Positions 1 through 5,197 of a stretch of 5,197 bases of DNA are shown here, in pieces. The translations under genes and the position numbers were made by a program. The stretch is from assembly GCA_016875515.1 (NCBI GenBank), contig VGRA01000241.1:1-5197 (forward strand), read 5' to 3'. Source of the DNA: Deltaproteobacteria bacterium (lineage in GTDB: Bacteria; Myxococcota; Myxococcia; Myxococcales; Myxococcaceae). How positions within the stretch are numbered: position 1 is the stretch's first letter; every line of letters begins with the position of its first letter. A model generated the notes under the pieces. The model was not told where the DNA came from. It did not search any database and saw only the letters and a list, made by a program, of their open reading frames with translations.

Positions 1-648
1 CTGCCGGACCTCCAGCTGCGCGCGGACGTGGACCTCTGGACCGCGCCGAAGCCCCCGGCCGAGGACGTGCCCTCCACCGGGAACCTGCGGGCCACCCTCC
101 GCGGCGACTTCACCGGTTGGAGCTTCTTGCAGCCTGGTCTCTGGATTGACTACCGAAACAAGGGGCTGGCCGCGCAGCGCGAACTGGGCGAGGCCCCCTG
201 CTACGAGGTCTCCACCGACACCACCGACGGCGGGGACTCCATCCCGTGTGACGGGCAGTACGTCCGGCTGACGCAGCGGCTGCAGAGCCGGCTTGCCGGC
301 AAGTACGCGGTGCTGGTGCTGCAGGCCTGGGAGAAGTGGGTGGACGACCCCAAGCTGGCCCCGGGGATGCGGATGGACGTCTCGGCCTTCGCGCAGGTCA
401 TCAGCCAGCCGCTGGACAACCTCCGGCTGTCCGTCCGCTCGCGCTACCTGGACGAGGGATTCGGGGACGACCTGCTGGGGGAGCGCTCCCTCTGGTCCTT
501 CGCGGACGTCACGGTGCTGTGGAGCAAGGCGCTGGAGACCCGCGTGCGGTACGACAACTACGCTTGGCTCGACCAGCGCGAGTCCACGCTCGCCCGCAGG
601 CCCAACCCGGAGCACCGCCTCCGGCTGGAAGTGGAGGCTCGTTTCTAG
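1..648 (+). CDS. Probable outer-membrane beta-barrel protein, C-terminal part (5' end outside window)
   Basis: The frame is open from base 1 to the TAG at 646-648, giving 215 residues with no convincing internal start, so the N-terminus lies upstream of the window. The protein reads as a series of short amphipathic stretches with alternating polar and hydrophobic residues and many aromatics, for example LRATLRGDF, YAVLVLQAWEKW, LRLSVRSRYL and ADVTVLWSKAL. These are separated by polar Asp/Gly/Pro loops. It ends in HRLRLEVEARF, a last strand closing on a terminal Phe, which is the usual BAM recognition signal of outer-membrane barrels. One long loop has two Cys (fragment residues 67 and 83) around a Thr/Asp/Gly-rich stretch and may form an exposed disulfide loop. 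I do not recognise a specific family, and substrate or partner is unknown. The stop touches the next gene's ATG (TAGATG), so it probably shares a transcript with the lipoproteins downstream. An alternative is a surface-exposed beta-rich protein that is not a barrel. Confidence 0.7.
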   Translation: MPDLQLRADVDLWTAPKPPAEDVPSTGNLRATLRGDFTGWSFLQPGLWIDYRNKGLAAQRELGEAPCYEVSTDTTDGGDSIPCDGQYVRLTQRLQSRLAGKYAVLVLQAWEKWVDDPKLAPGMRMDVSAFAQVISQPLDNLRLSVRSRYLDEGFGDDLLGERSLWSFADVTVLWSKALETRVRYDNYAWLDQRESTLARRPNPEHRLRLEVEARF

Positions 649-1860
649 ATGCCGCGCCAGCTTGCACTCCCGCTCGCGCTGCTGCTGCTGGCCGCGGCCG
701 GCTGCCACACCACCGCGTCCGCGCGCCGCTACTCCAAGGAGGAAGCAGCCCGCACGTTCGACCGCTTCGAGGTGGCGGGGCTCGACATTGGCGAGTTCCC
801 GGTCGACGGGGCCAACGCGGTGGTGGACGGGGACACCATCAAGGTGAAGGGGCTCTCCAGCAGCCTGCGGTTGCTGGGCATCGACACCGAGGAGACCTTC
901 AAGCACGATTGGGAGCGCAAGCTGTTCGCGCAAGGCTGGGACGAGTACCTCGCAGCCATGCGCGGCAACGCCGTCCGCCCGGTGAAGATGGCCACCCCGG
1001 CGGGAGACGACGCCAAGCGCTGGGCCCAAGGCTTCTTCGCCGGCGTGACGAAGGTCAAGCTGGAGCGGGACCACCCCGGTGAAATCCGCGACTACTACGG
1101 CCGCTACCTGGCCTACGTCTTCGTCTTCAAGGACGGCGAGTGGGTGAACTTCAACCTGGAGTGCGTGCGGGCCGGCTGGTCCCCCTACTTCACCAAGTAC
1201 GGCCGCAGCCGTCGCTTCCACGCCGCCTTCGTGCGGGCGCAGGAGGAGGCGCAGGCGCAGCAGTTGCACATCTGGAAGCCGTCCGAGATGCACTATCCGG
1301 ACTACGCCGAGCGGCTGAAGTGGTGGAACGCCCGCGGGGACCTGGTGCACCGCTTCGAGAAGGAGGCGGACGGACGGGCGGAGTTCATCCAGCTGACGCG
1401 GTGGGACGCCATGACGCAGCTGGAGCAGAAGCTGGGCGAGGAGGTGACGGTGCTGGGCGCCGTCTCAGAGGTGAAGCCCCGCGAGCGCGGACCCACCTCC
1501 GTGAAGCTGGCCCGCAACCGCAAGAGCAGCTTCGACCTGGTCTTCTTCGACCGGGACGTGCTTCTCGCCACGAACATCGCGCGCGCCCGGGGCGAGTACG
1601 TGCAGGTGCGCGGCGTGGTGACGCGGTACGTGAACAAGGAGCGCGGCATCAACCAGCTGCAGGTGGAGGTGGCCCTGCCCGGGCAGGTGCTGGTGCCGCC
1701 CTACGTCATGGAACTGCGCGAGCTGCCCCCGGACAAGCCGCGCCCGCCCCGCAAGCCCGCCGCCCCGCAGCCGGACGCGGACCCGAACCCCCCGACCGAG
1801 CGTGAGCCCGGAGATTTCGCCCCCGAGCAGGACAAGGATACCGACCCTGGAGCAGACTGA
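649..1860 (+). CDS. SNase-like (thermonuclease) lipoprotein with extra OB-fold-like domain
   Basis: This 403-aa predicted lipoprotein has a hydrophobic signal with an AAGC lipobox (lipid Cys19, +2 His), so it should be tethered to a membrane outside the cytoplasm. Residues about 55-210 match the SNase fold. VVDGDT gives D60/D62/T63, RLLGIDTEET gives R74, D79 and E82, and DYYGR gives R152. These correspond to staphylococcal nuclease D19/D21/T22, R35, D40, E43 and R87, so Ca2+-dependent phosphodiesterase activity on DNA and/or RNA is expected. The spacing from E82 to R152 is 70 residues, against 44 in the staphylococcal enzyme, so there is an insert (about 84-130) rich in Trp and charged residues. 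Residues about 262-345 look like a second small beta-barrel, probably an OB fold (EEVTVLGAVSEV, YVQVRGVVTRYVN, INQLQVEVAL). Residues 361-403 are a disordered Pro/Asp/Glu tail. The ATG follows the previous stop directly and has GGAG at 633-636. The SNase call is firm; the OB call is inference. Confidence 0.9.
   Translation: MPRQLALPLALLLLAAAGCHTTASARRYSKEEAARTFDRFEVAGLDIGEFPVDGANAVVDGDTIKVKGLSSSLRLLGIDTEETFKHDWERKLFAQGWDEYLAAMRGNAVRPVKMATPAGDDAKRWAQGFFAGVTKVKLERDHPGEIRDYYGRYLAYVFVFKDGEWVNFNLECVRAGWSPYFTKYGRSRRFHAAFVRAQEEAQAQQLHIWKPSEMHYPDYAERLKWWNARGDLVHRFEKEADGRAEFIQLTRWDAMTQLEQKLGEEVTVLGAVSEVKPRERGPTSVKLARNRKSSFDLVFFDRDVLLATNIARARGEYVQVRGVVTRYVNKERGINQLQVEVALPGQVLVPPYVMELRELPPDKPRPPRKPAAPQPDADPNPPTEREPGDFAPEQDKDTDPGAD
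1848..1852 (+). promoter_or_regulatory. Ribosome binding site of the LTD lipoprotein
   Basis: TGGAG lies 8 bases before the ATG at 1861 and 14 before the second in-frame ATG at 1867. The spacing favours the first. It lies inside the coding end of the upstream nuclease gene, as expected for coupled genes. Confidence 0.55.
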
Positions 1861-3609
1861 ATGACCATGCGCAACGCCCCCGTCCCCGCCGCCCTCGCCT
1901 CGCTGCTGCTGCTCTCCGGGTGCCCGGGCGAGAACACAACCACCGGCCCCGCCTGCAAGTCCCTTTTGGCGGGGGACCTGGTCATCACCGAGGTGATGGC
2001 CAACCCGAAGGGGGATGACTCGGGCAAGGAATGGATGGAGCTCCACAATCCCACAGCGAAGGACATCAGCCTCTCGGGCATCAGCCTGTTCGTCTCCAAC
2101 GCGGACGGCAGCAGCGAGAAGGCCCTGTCGCTTCCCAAGACGCTCTCCCTGCCGGCGGGCAAGTACCTGGCCATGGGGGACGTCCGGGACGGTGCCACCC
2201 CGCCGCCCTGGATTGGCTACGCGTACGGCGACGGGCTCAAGGCCCTGCCCAACTCCAGCGGCGCGGTGGGAGTCCGGTGCGGGACCAACGTGCTGGACAA
2301 ATTCACGTGGAACCAGCCCGCCGCGGACGGCAAGAGCCTCTCCCTCAACGGCGCGCTGGTCCCGGACTCCGCCGCCAACGACAACGCGGACAACCTCTGC
2401 ACGGGGACGTCCTCCTATGACACCGACATGTTCGGCACCCCGGGCCAGAAGAACGACCCGTGCGGCAGCCCGGACGGCGGGTGCGTGGGCTCGGCGTGCG
2501 GCACCTGCTTCGACAGCGCGCTGAACATGGCCCGCCCGGCGGTGCTCCCCTCCAATCCCGGGGACCTGGTCATCTCCGAGTTCATGGCCAACCCCTCCAG
2601 CACCGACACGGGCAAGGAGTGGTTCGAACTGTTCGCCACGCGGGACGTGGACCTCAACGGCCTCGAGGTGACGGCCGGGTCGAACACGGACACGCTGGCC
2701 TCGGCCAACTGCCTCCACGTCCCCGCGGGCAGCTACGCGGTCATCGCCAACTCGACGGACGCGGGGGTGAACGGCGGCCTCCCCCTTGTGACCACGACCA
2801 CGACGGTGACCCTCGGCAACGCCACGTCCAGTCCGGGCTCCCTGTCCGTGTCCAACGGCGGGGTGGTGGTGGACAGCATCTCCTGGGGCGCTGCGGCTGC
2901 CGCGAGCGGCGTCTCCTCGCAACTGGATCCGCTGAAGCTGGACGCGGAACTGAACGACGGTGCAGACGCCTTCTGCCCCGCCACGCAGGCGTACGGTGCC
3001 GGGGACAAGGGCACGCCGGGGACGGCCAACTCGGCCTGCGCCAGCGCACCGGCGGGAGACACCTGCGTGGACGCCGCCACCGGGCAGTCCCGCCCGTTGA
3101 TGCCTCCCGCGGTGGGCGACCTGGTCATCACGGAGTTGCTGCAGAACACCGCCGGCACGGACGCGGACCAGGAGTGGTTCGAGGTCTTGGTGAAGGCGGA
3201 CGTGGACCTCAACGGCCTGAAGCTGGGCAACGAGGGAAACACCGGCACCGCGCTCAACTCCACCACCTGCATCCACCCCGGCCCCAACACGTGGGTGGTC
3301 TTCGCCCGCAAGGCGGACCCGGCGGTCAACGGCGGGCTGCCCCAGGTGACCGCCACCATCGGCTTCGGGCTGGCCAACACGGGCCCGCGCTCTGTGAAGG
3401 TGATGTTCGCGGACGGGGGGCTGCTGGACCAGGTGACGTACGACACCGCCCAAGTGAAGGAGAGCACCTCCTGGCAGCTGGACTTCAACAACCTGGACAA
3501 CATTGCCAACGACAGCGTGGCCAGCTTCTGCTTCACGGACGCGGGTACCTACTCGGCCACTGCCGCCAACACGGGCACGCCCGGGGCACCCAATGTCCGC
3601 TGCCAGTAG
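1861..3609 (+). CDS. Lipoprotein with three tandem lamin-tail-domain (LTD) repeats
   Basis: This 582-aa predicted lipoprotein has a short leader and LSGC lipobox (lipid Cys21, +2 Pro). Three LTD-like repeats follow, opening at residues 38, 234 and 419 with GDLVITE, GDLVISE and GDLVITE. After each opening comes a (K/Q)EW(M/F)E(L/V) strand, and repeats 2 and 3 also share DVDLNGL. Each repeat ends with a GTPG motif (192, 384, 572) and a Cys exactly nine residues later (201, 393, 581). A second Cys lies 12, 12 and 15 residues before each GTPG (180, 372, 557), so a disulfide closing each domain is likely. Linkers share TC(F/V)D..A and RP before the next GDL. LTDs are immunoglobulin-like beta-sandwiches found in bacterial secreted proteins, often with nucleases or other hydrolases, and are thought to bind or scaffold. 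No catalytic motif is visible. The first ATG is preferred over the one at 1867 because TGGAG (1848-1852) sits 8 bases upstream. Lying between two SNase lipoproteins suggests a joint role. Confidence 0.9.
   Translation: MTMRNAPVPAALASLLLLSGCPGENTTTGPACKSLLAGDLVITEVMANPKGDDSGKEWMELHNPTAKDISLSGISLFVSNADGSSEKALSLPKTLSLPAGKYLAMGDVRDGATPPPWIGYAYGDGLKALPNSSGAVGVRCGTNVLDKFTWNQPAADGKSLSLNGALVPDSAANDNADNLCTGTSSYDTDMFGTPGQKNDPCGSPDGGCVGSACGTCFDSALNMARPAVLPSNPGDLVISEFMANPSSTDTGKEWFELFATRDVDLNGLEVTAGSNTDTLASANCLHVPAGSYAVIANSTDAGVNGGLPLVTTTTTVTLGNATSSPGSLSVSNGGVVVDSISWGAAAAASGVSSQLDPLKLDAELNDGADAFCPATQAYGAGDKGTPGTANSACASAPAGDTCVDAATGQSRPLMPPAVGDLVITELLQNTAGTDADQEWFEVLVKADVDLNGLKLGNEGNTGTALNSTTCIHPGPNTWVVFARKADPAVNGGLPQVTATIGFGLANTGPRSVKVMFADGGLLDQVTYDTAQVKESTSWQLDFNNLDNIANDSVASFCFTDAGTYSATAANTGTPGAPNVRCQ
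1972..2463 (+). repeat. LTD protein repeat 1 (residues 38-201)
   Basis: It opens with GDLVITEVMANP, has KEWMELHN in the second strand region, and closes with NLC then FGTPGQKNDPC. It is the most divergent copy: it lacks the DVDLNGL motif of the other two, and its mid-domain Cys (140) sits at a different place. GDL to GTPG spans 154 residues. Confidence 0.8.
2560..3039 (+). repeat. LTD protein repeat 2 (residues 234-393)
   Basis: It opens with GDLVISEFMANP, has KEWFELFATRDVDLNGL, a mid-domain ANCLHVPAG, VNGGLP, and closes with AFC then KGTPGTANSAC. GDL to GTPG spans 150 residues. It is clearly closest to repeat 3, sharing DVDLNGL and VNGGLP(L/Q)V. Confidence 0.8.
3115..3603 (+). repeat. LTD protein repeat 3 (residues 419-581)
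   Basis: It opens with GDLVITELLQN, has QEWFEVLVKADVDLNGL, a mid-domain TTCIHPGP, VNGGLPQV, and closes with SFC then TGTPGAPNVRC one residue before the protein ends. GDL to GTPG spans 153 residues. The 17 bases coding VDLNGL are identical to those in repeat 2, which fits an internal duplication that has since diverged. Confidence 0.8.
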
Positions 3610-4105
3610 CGGGCGGGCGTGGGGGGCGGGGCTCTGCCTGTCCCTGCTCGCCGCGCTGGGCGGCTGCAGCGGCGGGGCGTCGGCGAGCAAGTGCGGCCCC
3701 GCAAGCGGCGTGGTGGCCTCCGTCGTGGACGGGGACACGGTGGAGCTGGAGTCCGGGGAGAAACTGCGGCTGCTGCTCGTGGACACCCAGGAAGTGACGT
3801 CCGGCAAGAACGAGTGCTACGGCGCCGAGGCCCGGGACTACACGCGGCAACTCGTGGAGGGGAAGGCGGTACAGCTCTCCTACGACGAGGCCGGGTGCAC
3901 GGACCGCTACGGGCGCACGCTCGCCTACGTCTCCGTGGACGGGCGCGAGGTGAACGGTCTGCTGGTGGAGCGCGGCTTTGCCTGCGTGCTGCACATTTCC
4001 CCCGCCGGGGATGACCGGGCGGAGGAGTTCAAGGGGCTGCAGTCCGAGGCAAAGGTGGCGAAGCGGGGCGTGTGGGGCAGCTGCACCACGGGCGGCTGCT
4101 TCTAG
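3593..4105 (+). CDS. Compact SNase-like (thermonuclease) lipoprotein
   Basis: This 170-aa protein has a leader ending in an LGGC lipobox (lipid Cys25, +2 Ser), followed directly by one SNase domain of normal family length. The active-site set is complete: VVDGDT (D46, D48, T49), RLLLVDTQE (R59, D64, E67) and DRYGR (R108). The spacing from E67 to R108 is 41 residues, close to the staphylococcal enzyme. ECYGAEA, the LAYVSVDG strand and the terminal GVWGSC are also typical of the family. A Ca2+-dependent extracytoplasmic nuclease is expected. Besides the lipid Cys there are six Cys in the mature part (34, 75, 102, 131, 164, 169), which could form disulfides. The ATG at 3593 lies inside the LTD gene, overlapping its last 17 bases in another frame, with GGGG at 3583-3586 as a possible ribosome site. 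The frame stays open upstream to a TTG at 3503, but that start would bury the signal peptide 30 residues in, so it is rejected. Translational coupling to the LTD gene is likely. Confidence 0.92.
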   Translation: MSAASSGRAWGAGLCLSLLAALGGCSGGASASKCGPASGVVASVVDGDTVELESGEKLRLLLVDTQEVTSGKNECYGAEARDYTRQLVEGKAVQLSYDEAGCTDRYGRTLAYVSVDGREVNGLLVERGFACVLHISPAGDDRAEEFKGLQSEAKVAKRGVWGSCTTGGCF

Positions 4106-4107
4106 GG
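4104..4107 (+). promoter_or_regulatory. Probable ribosome binding site deciding a TTG start
   Basis: AGGG overlaps the stop of the SNase gene and lies 9 bases before TTG 4117. The alternative GTG starts at 4126 and 4135 would be 18 and 27 bases away and have no purine-rich stretch of their own. This supports the rarer TTG as the glycosyltransferase start and suggests reinitiation after the upstream stop. Confidence 0.45.
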
Positions 4108-4116
4108 CGCGCGCCA

Positions 4117-4956
4117 TTGGCACCCGTGCGCAGCGTGGGCGGCTTCATCCTGTTCCGGGACAACGCCACCACGCTCCCGCGGGCGCTGGAGGGGCTGCTC
4201 GCCACCTGTGACGAGGTGCTGGCAGTGGACACCGGCAGCGCGGACGGCTCCGCGGCGGTGGTGGAGGCGGCGGGGGTGCGGCGGCTCGCGGTGACCTGGC
4301 GCGGCTTCGGCGCGGCGCGGGCAGCGGCGGCCCGGGCGCTGTCCCACCACGACGCGCTGTTCTTCCTGGACTCGGACGAGTGGCTGCCGGAGGCCTCCGT
4401 GGCGGCGCTGCGCGGGGTGCGGGTATGGGCGGAGTGGCCCGAGGCGGTGGCGCTGCGGCGGCGGGACTGGGTGACCGCGGGGCAGCGGCGCTTCGTACTG
4501 AGGTCCGAGTGGCGCAAGCGCTGGGTGCTGACCTCGAAGGCCTCCTGGACCGAGGCGCAATTCGTCCACGAGTCGCTGCCGGGCCCATTGCAGACGCGGC
4601 GGCTGGACGCGTTCATTGAGCACGCTTTCCTCCCGTCCCTAGAGAGCCGGGCTTCGCGCAACGACCGCTACGGCCTGTTGTGGGCGCTCCGCGAGCAGGC
4701 GGCGCAGGGAGGGCCGGTGCCGGTGCCCTGGACGAAGCGGCCGTGGATGCAGCAGTGGGCGCACTTCCTCCGCAACGCGGTGCTGAAGGGGGCGGCGCTG
4801 CGCGGCGGGCGGGCGGGGCTCGCCGCCTCCTGGCTGGTGGCCCGCTACCACGCGGACAAGTACCGGTGGCTCGAGCGGCTCGCCGCGGGCGAGGAGCCGG
4901 AGATGCAGGCGGCGGTGGCGAGGGGAGACTACGAGGCGGTGTTCAGGGCGAGGTGA
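4117..4956 (+). CDS. Family-2 glycosyltransferase, WaaE/KdtX-like
   Basis: This is a 279-aa GT-A fold glycosyltransferase if started at the TTG. VGGFILFRDNATTL (7-20) is the first beta strand, and DTGSADGS (38-45) is the nucleotide-binding turn. FFLDSDEWL (82-90) carries the DXD-type metal/sugar-nucleotide motif (D85, D87). FVHESLPG (149-156) with a later IEHAFL (167-172), RASRNDRYGLLWA and a basic, aromatic C-terminal segment (about 207-253) resemble the WaaE/KdtX group, which adds a sugar to lipopolysaccharide core or other envelope glycans at the cytoplasmic face. No transmembrane helix is evident. Donor and acceptor cannot be told. The gene begins 11 bases after the SNase stop and so probably belongs to the same transcript, but its role need not be related. 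The frame is open upstream to a GTG at 4072 inside the SNase gene; GTG 4126 and 4135 are other possible starts, both without a visible ribosome site. Confidence 0.88.
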   Translation: MAPVRSVGGFILFRDNATTLPRALEGLLATCDEVLAVDTGSADGSAAVVEAAGVRRLAVTWRGFGAARAAAARALSHHDALFFLDSDEWLPEASVAALRGVRVWAEWPEAVALRRRDWVTAGQRRFVLRSEWRKRWVLTSKASWTEAQFVHESLPGPLQTRRLDAFIEHAFLPSLESRASRNDRYGLLWALREQAAQGGPVPVPWTKRPWMQQWAHFLRNAVLKGAALRGGRAGLAASWLVARYHADKYRWLERLAAGEEPEMQAAVARGDYEAVFRAR

Positions 4957-4966
4957 TGCGCAGGGC
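4957..4966. other. Convergent intergenic gap of 10 bases
   Basis: The stops of the glycosyltransferase (+) and the small membrane protein (-) are separated by ten bases. I see no GC-rich hairpin followed by a T-run on either strand here, so any transcription end must use another mechanism or read into the opposing gene. Confidence 0.6.
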
Positions 4967-5191
4967 TCAGTTTCCTACCCGGTGCCGAACGGACCGCACC
5001 AGCCGGCACCCCGCATAGCCCACGCCCAGCACCCCGGCCTGCAGCACCCACTGCACCACCGGCAGCGAGATGAACACCAAGCCCGAGGTGGAGGTGAGGT
5101 GCTCCGGCGCGAACGACCACCAGTAGGTGGCCGGGAAGAGGAGCGCCGCCACCACGGACACGCCGGCGAGCAGCGGGAAGCAGCGGCGCAT
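4967..5191 (-). CDS. Small two-helix membrane protein (possibly 5'-truncated by window edge)
   Basis: This reads as 74 residues on the - strand with two hydrophobic segments: about 5-25 (FPLLAGVSVVAALLFPATYW) and about 38-64 (LVFISLPVVQWVLQAGVLG and onward). The loop between them is short and polar, and the C-terminal tail is basic (RLVRSVRHRVGN). Third codon positions are almost all G or C, which supports real coding. I do not recognise a family, and the function is unknown. The start is uncertain: a purine-rich AGGTGG (5192-5197) directly abuts the ATG at 5191, too close for normal ribosome binding, and the frame stays open to the window edge, so translation may begin further upstream. It converges with the glycosyltransferase and is not part of the + strand operon. 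Confidence 0.6.
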   Translation of the reverse strand: MRRCFPLLAGVSVVAALLFPATYWWSFAPEHLTSTSGLVFISLPVVQWVLQAGVLGVGYAGCRLVRSVRHRVGN

Positions 5192-5197
5192 CCACCT

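Noticed and set aside
336..1082. Long + strand open frames overlapping the barrel and nuclease genes in other frames (also 2460-3797).
   Set aside because: They have Arg/Gly/Ala/Pro-rich low-complexity composition typical of shifted reading of GC-rich genes, and no motif or ribosome site supports them.
3503..3592. Upstream TTG start for the second nuclease.
   Set aside because: It would add 30 residues before a typical lipoprotein leader and overlap the LTD gene by more than 100 bases.
820..3738. Near-identical DNA around the DGDT motif of the two nucleases (about 820-837 and 3722-3738), considered as a recent duplication.
   Set aside because: Identity is limited to the conserved active-site codons. 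The rest of the two proteins differs in length, insert and tail, so shared family constraint and codon bias explain it.
1465..3807. A 780-codon open frame on the - strand, antisense to the LTD gene and both nucleases.
   Set aside because: In very high-GC DNA, antisense frames stay open when the sense frame has G/C at third positions. Its translation is rich in Arg, Gly, Val and His with no domain, while the + strand frames here contain clear signal peptides, LTD and SNase motifs.
4981..5010. Inverted repeat GGTGCCG / CGGCACC with a 16-base loop near the convergent gene ends, considered as a terminator.
   Set aside because: It lies inside the coding part of the small - strand gene, has a long loop and no T-run on either side. 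A 7-bp stem is expected by chance in such GC-rich DNA.

Overview
This window looks like a piece of a high-GC bacterial chromosome, most probably a myxobacterium (Myxococcaceae-like). That is an inference from three things: very strong G/C preference at third codon positions, several secreted lipoproteins in a row, and gene ends that touch or overlap. No rRNA or tRNA gene, mobile element or CRISPR array was seen.

Layout. Five genes run on the + strand with almost no space between them. They are (1) the 3' end of a probable outer-membrane beta-barrel protein (1-648); (2) a 403-aa lipoprotein with a staphylococcal-nuclease-like (SNase/thermonuclease) domain, a probable second OB-fold-like domain and a Pro-rich acidic tail (649-1860); (3) a 582-aa lipoprotein made of three lamin-tail-domain-like (LTD) repeats (1861-3609); (4) a compact 170-aa SNase-like lipoprotein that overlaps gene 3 by 17 bases (3593-4105); and (5) a family-2 glycosyltransferase resembling the WaaE/KdtX group, probably starting at a TTG (4117-4956). 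A small two-helix membrane protein lies on the - strand (4967-5191), converging on the glycosyltransferase with a 10-base gap. Its 5' end may lie outside the window.

How the genes may work together. Both SNase-like proteins keep the residues that bind Ca2+ and cut the phosphodiester bond in staphylococcal nuclease. Both, and the LTD protein between them, carry lipoprotein signal peptides. With the preceding beta-barrel, this suggests a surface or periplasmic nucleic-acid-degrading module: two tethered nucleases, a three-domain LTD scaffold or binding protein, and an outer-membrane protein. LTDs are known in bacteria on secreted proteins, sometimes beside nuclease or hydrolase domains; here the parts are separate polypeptides in one probable operon. 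The use (DNA scavenging during predation, eDNA remodelling in the matrix, defence, or DNA uptake) cannot be told from the sequence. The glycosyltransferase may simply share the transcript. No promoter for the + strand operon lies in the window, so it must start upstream of base 1.
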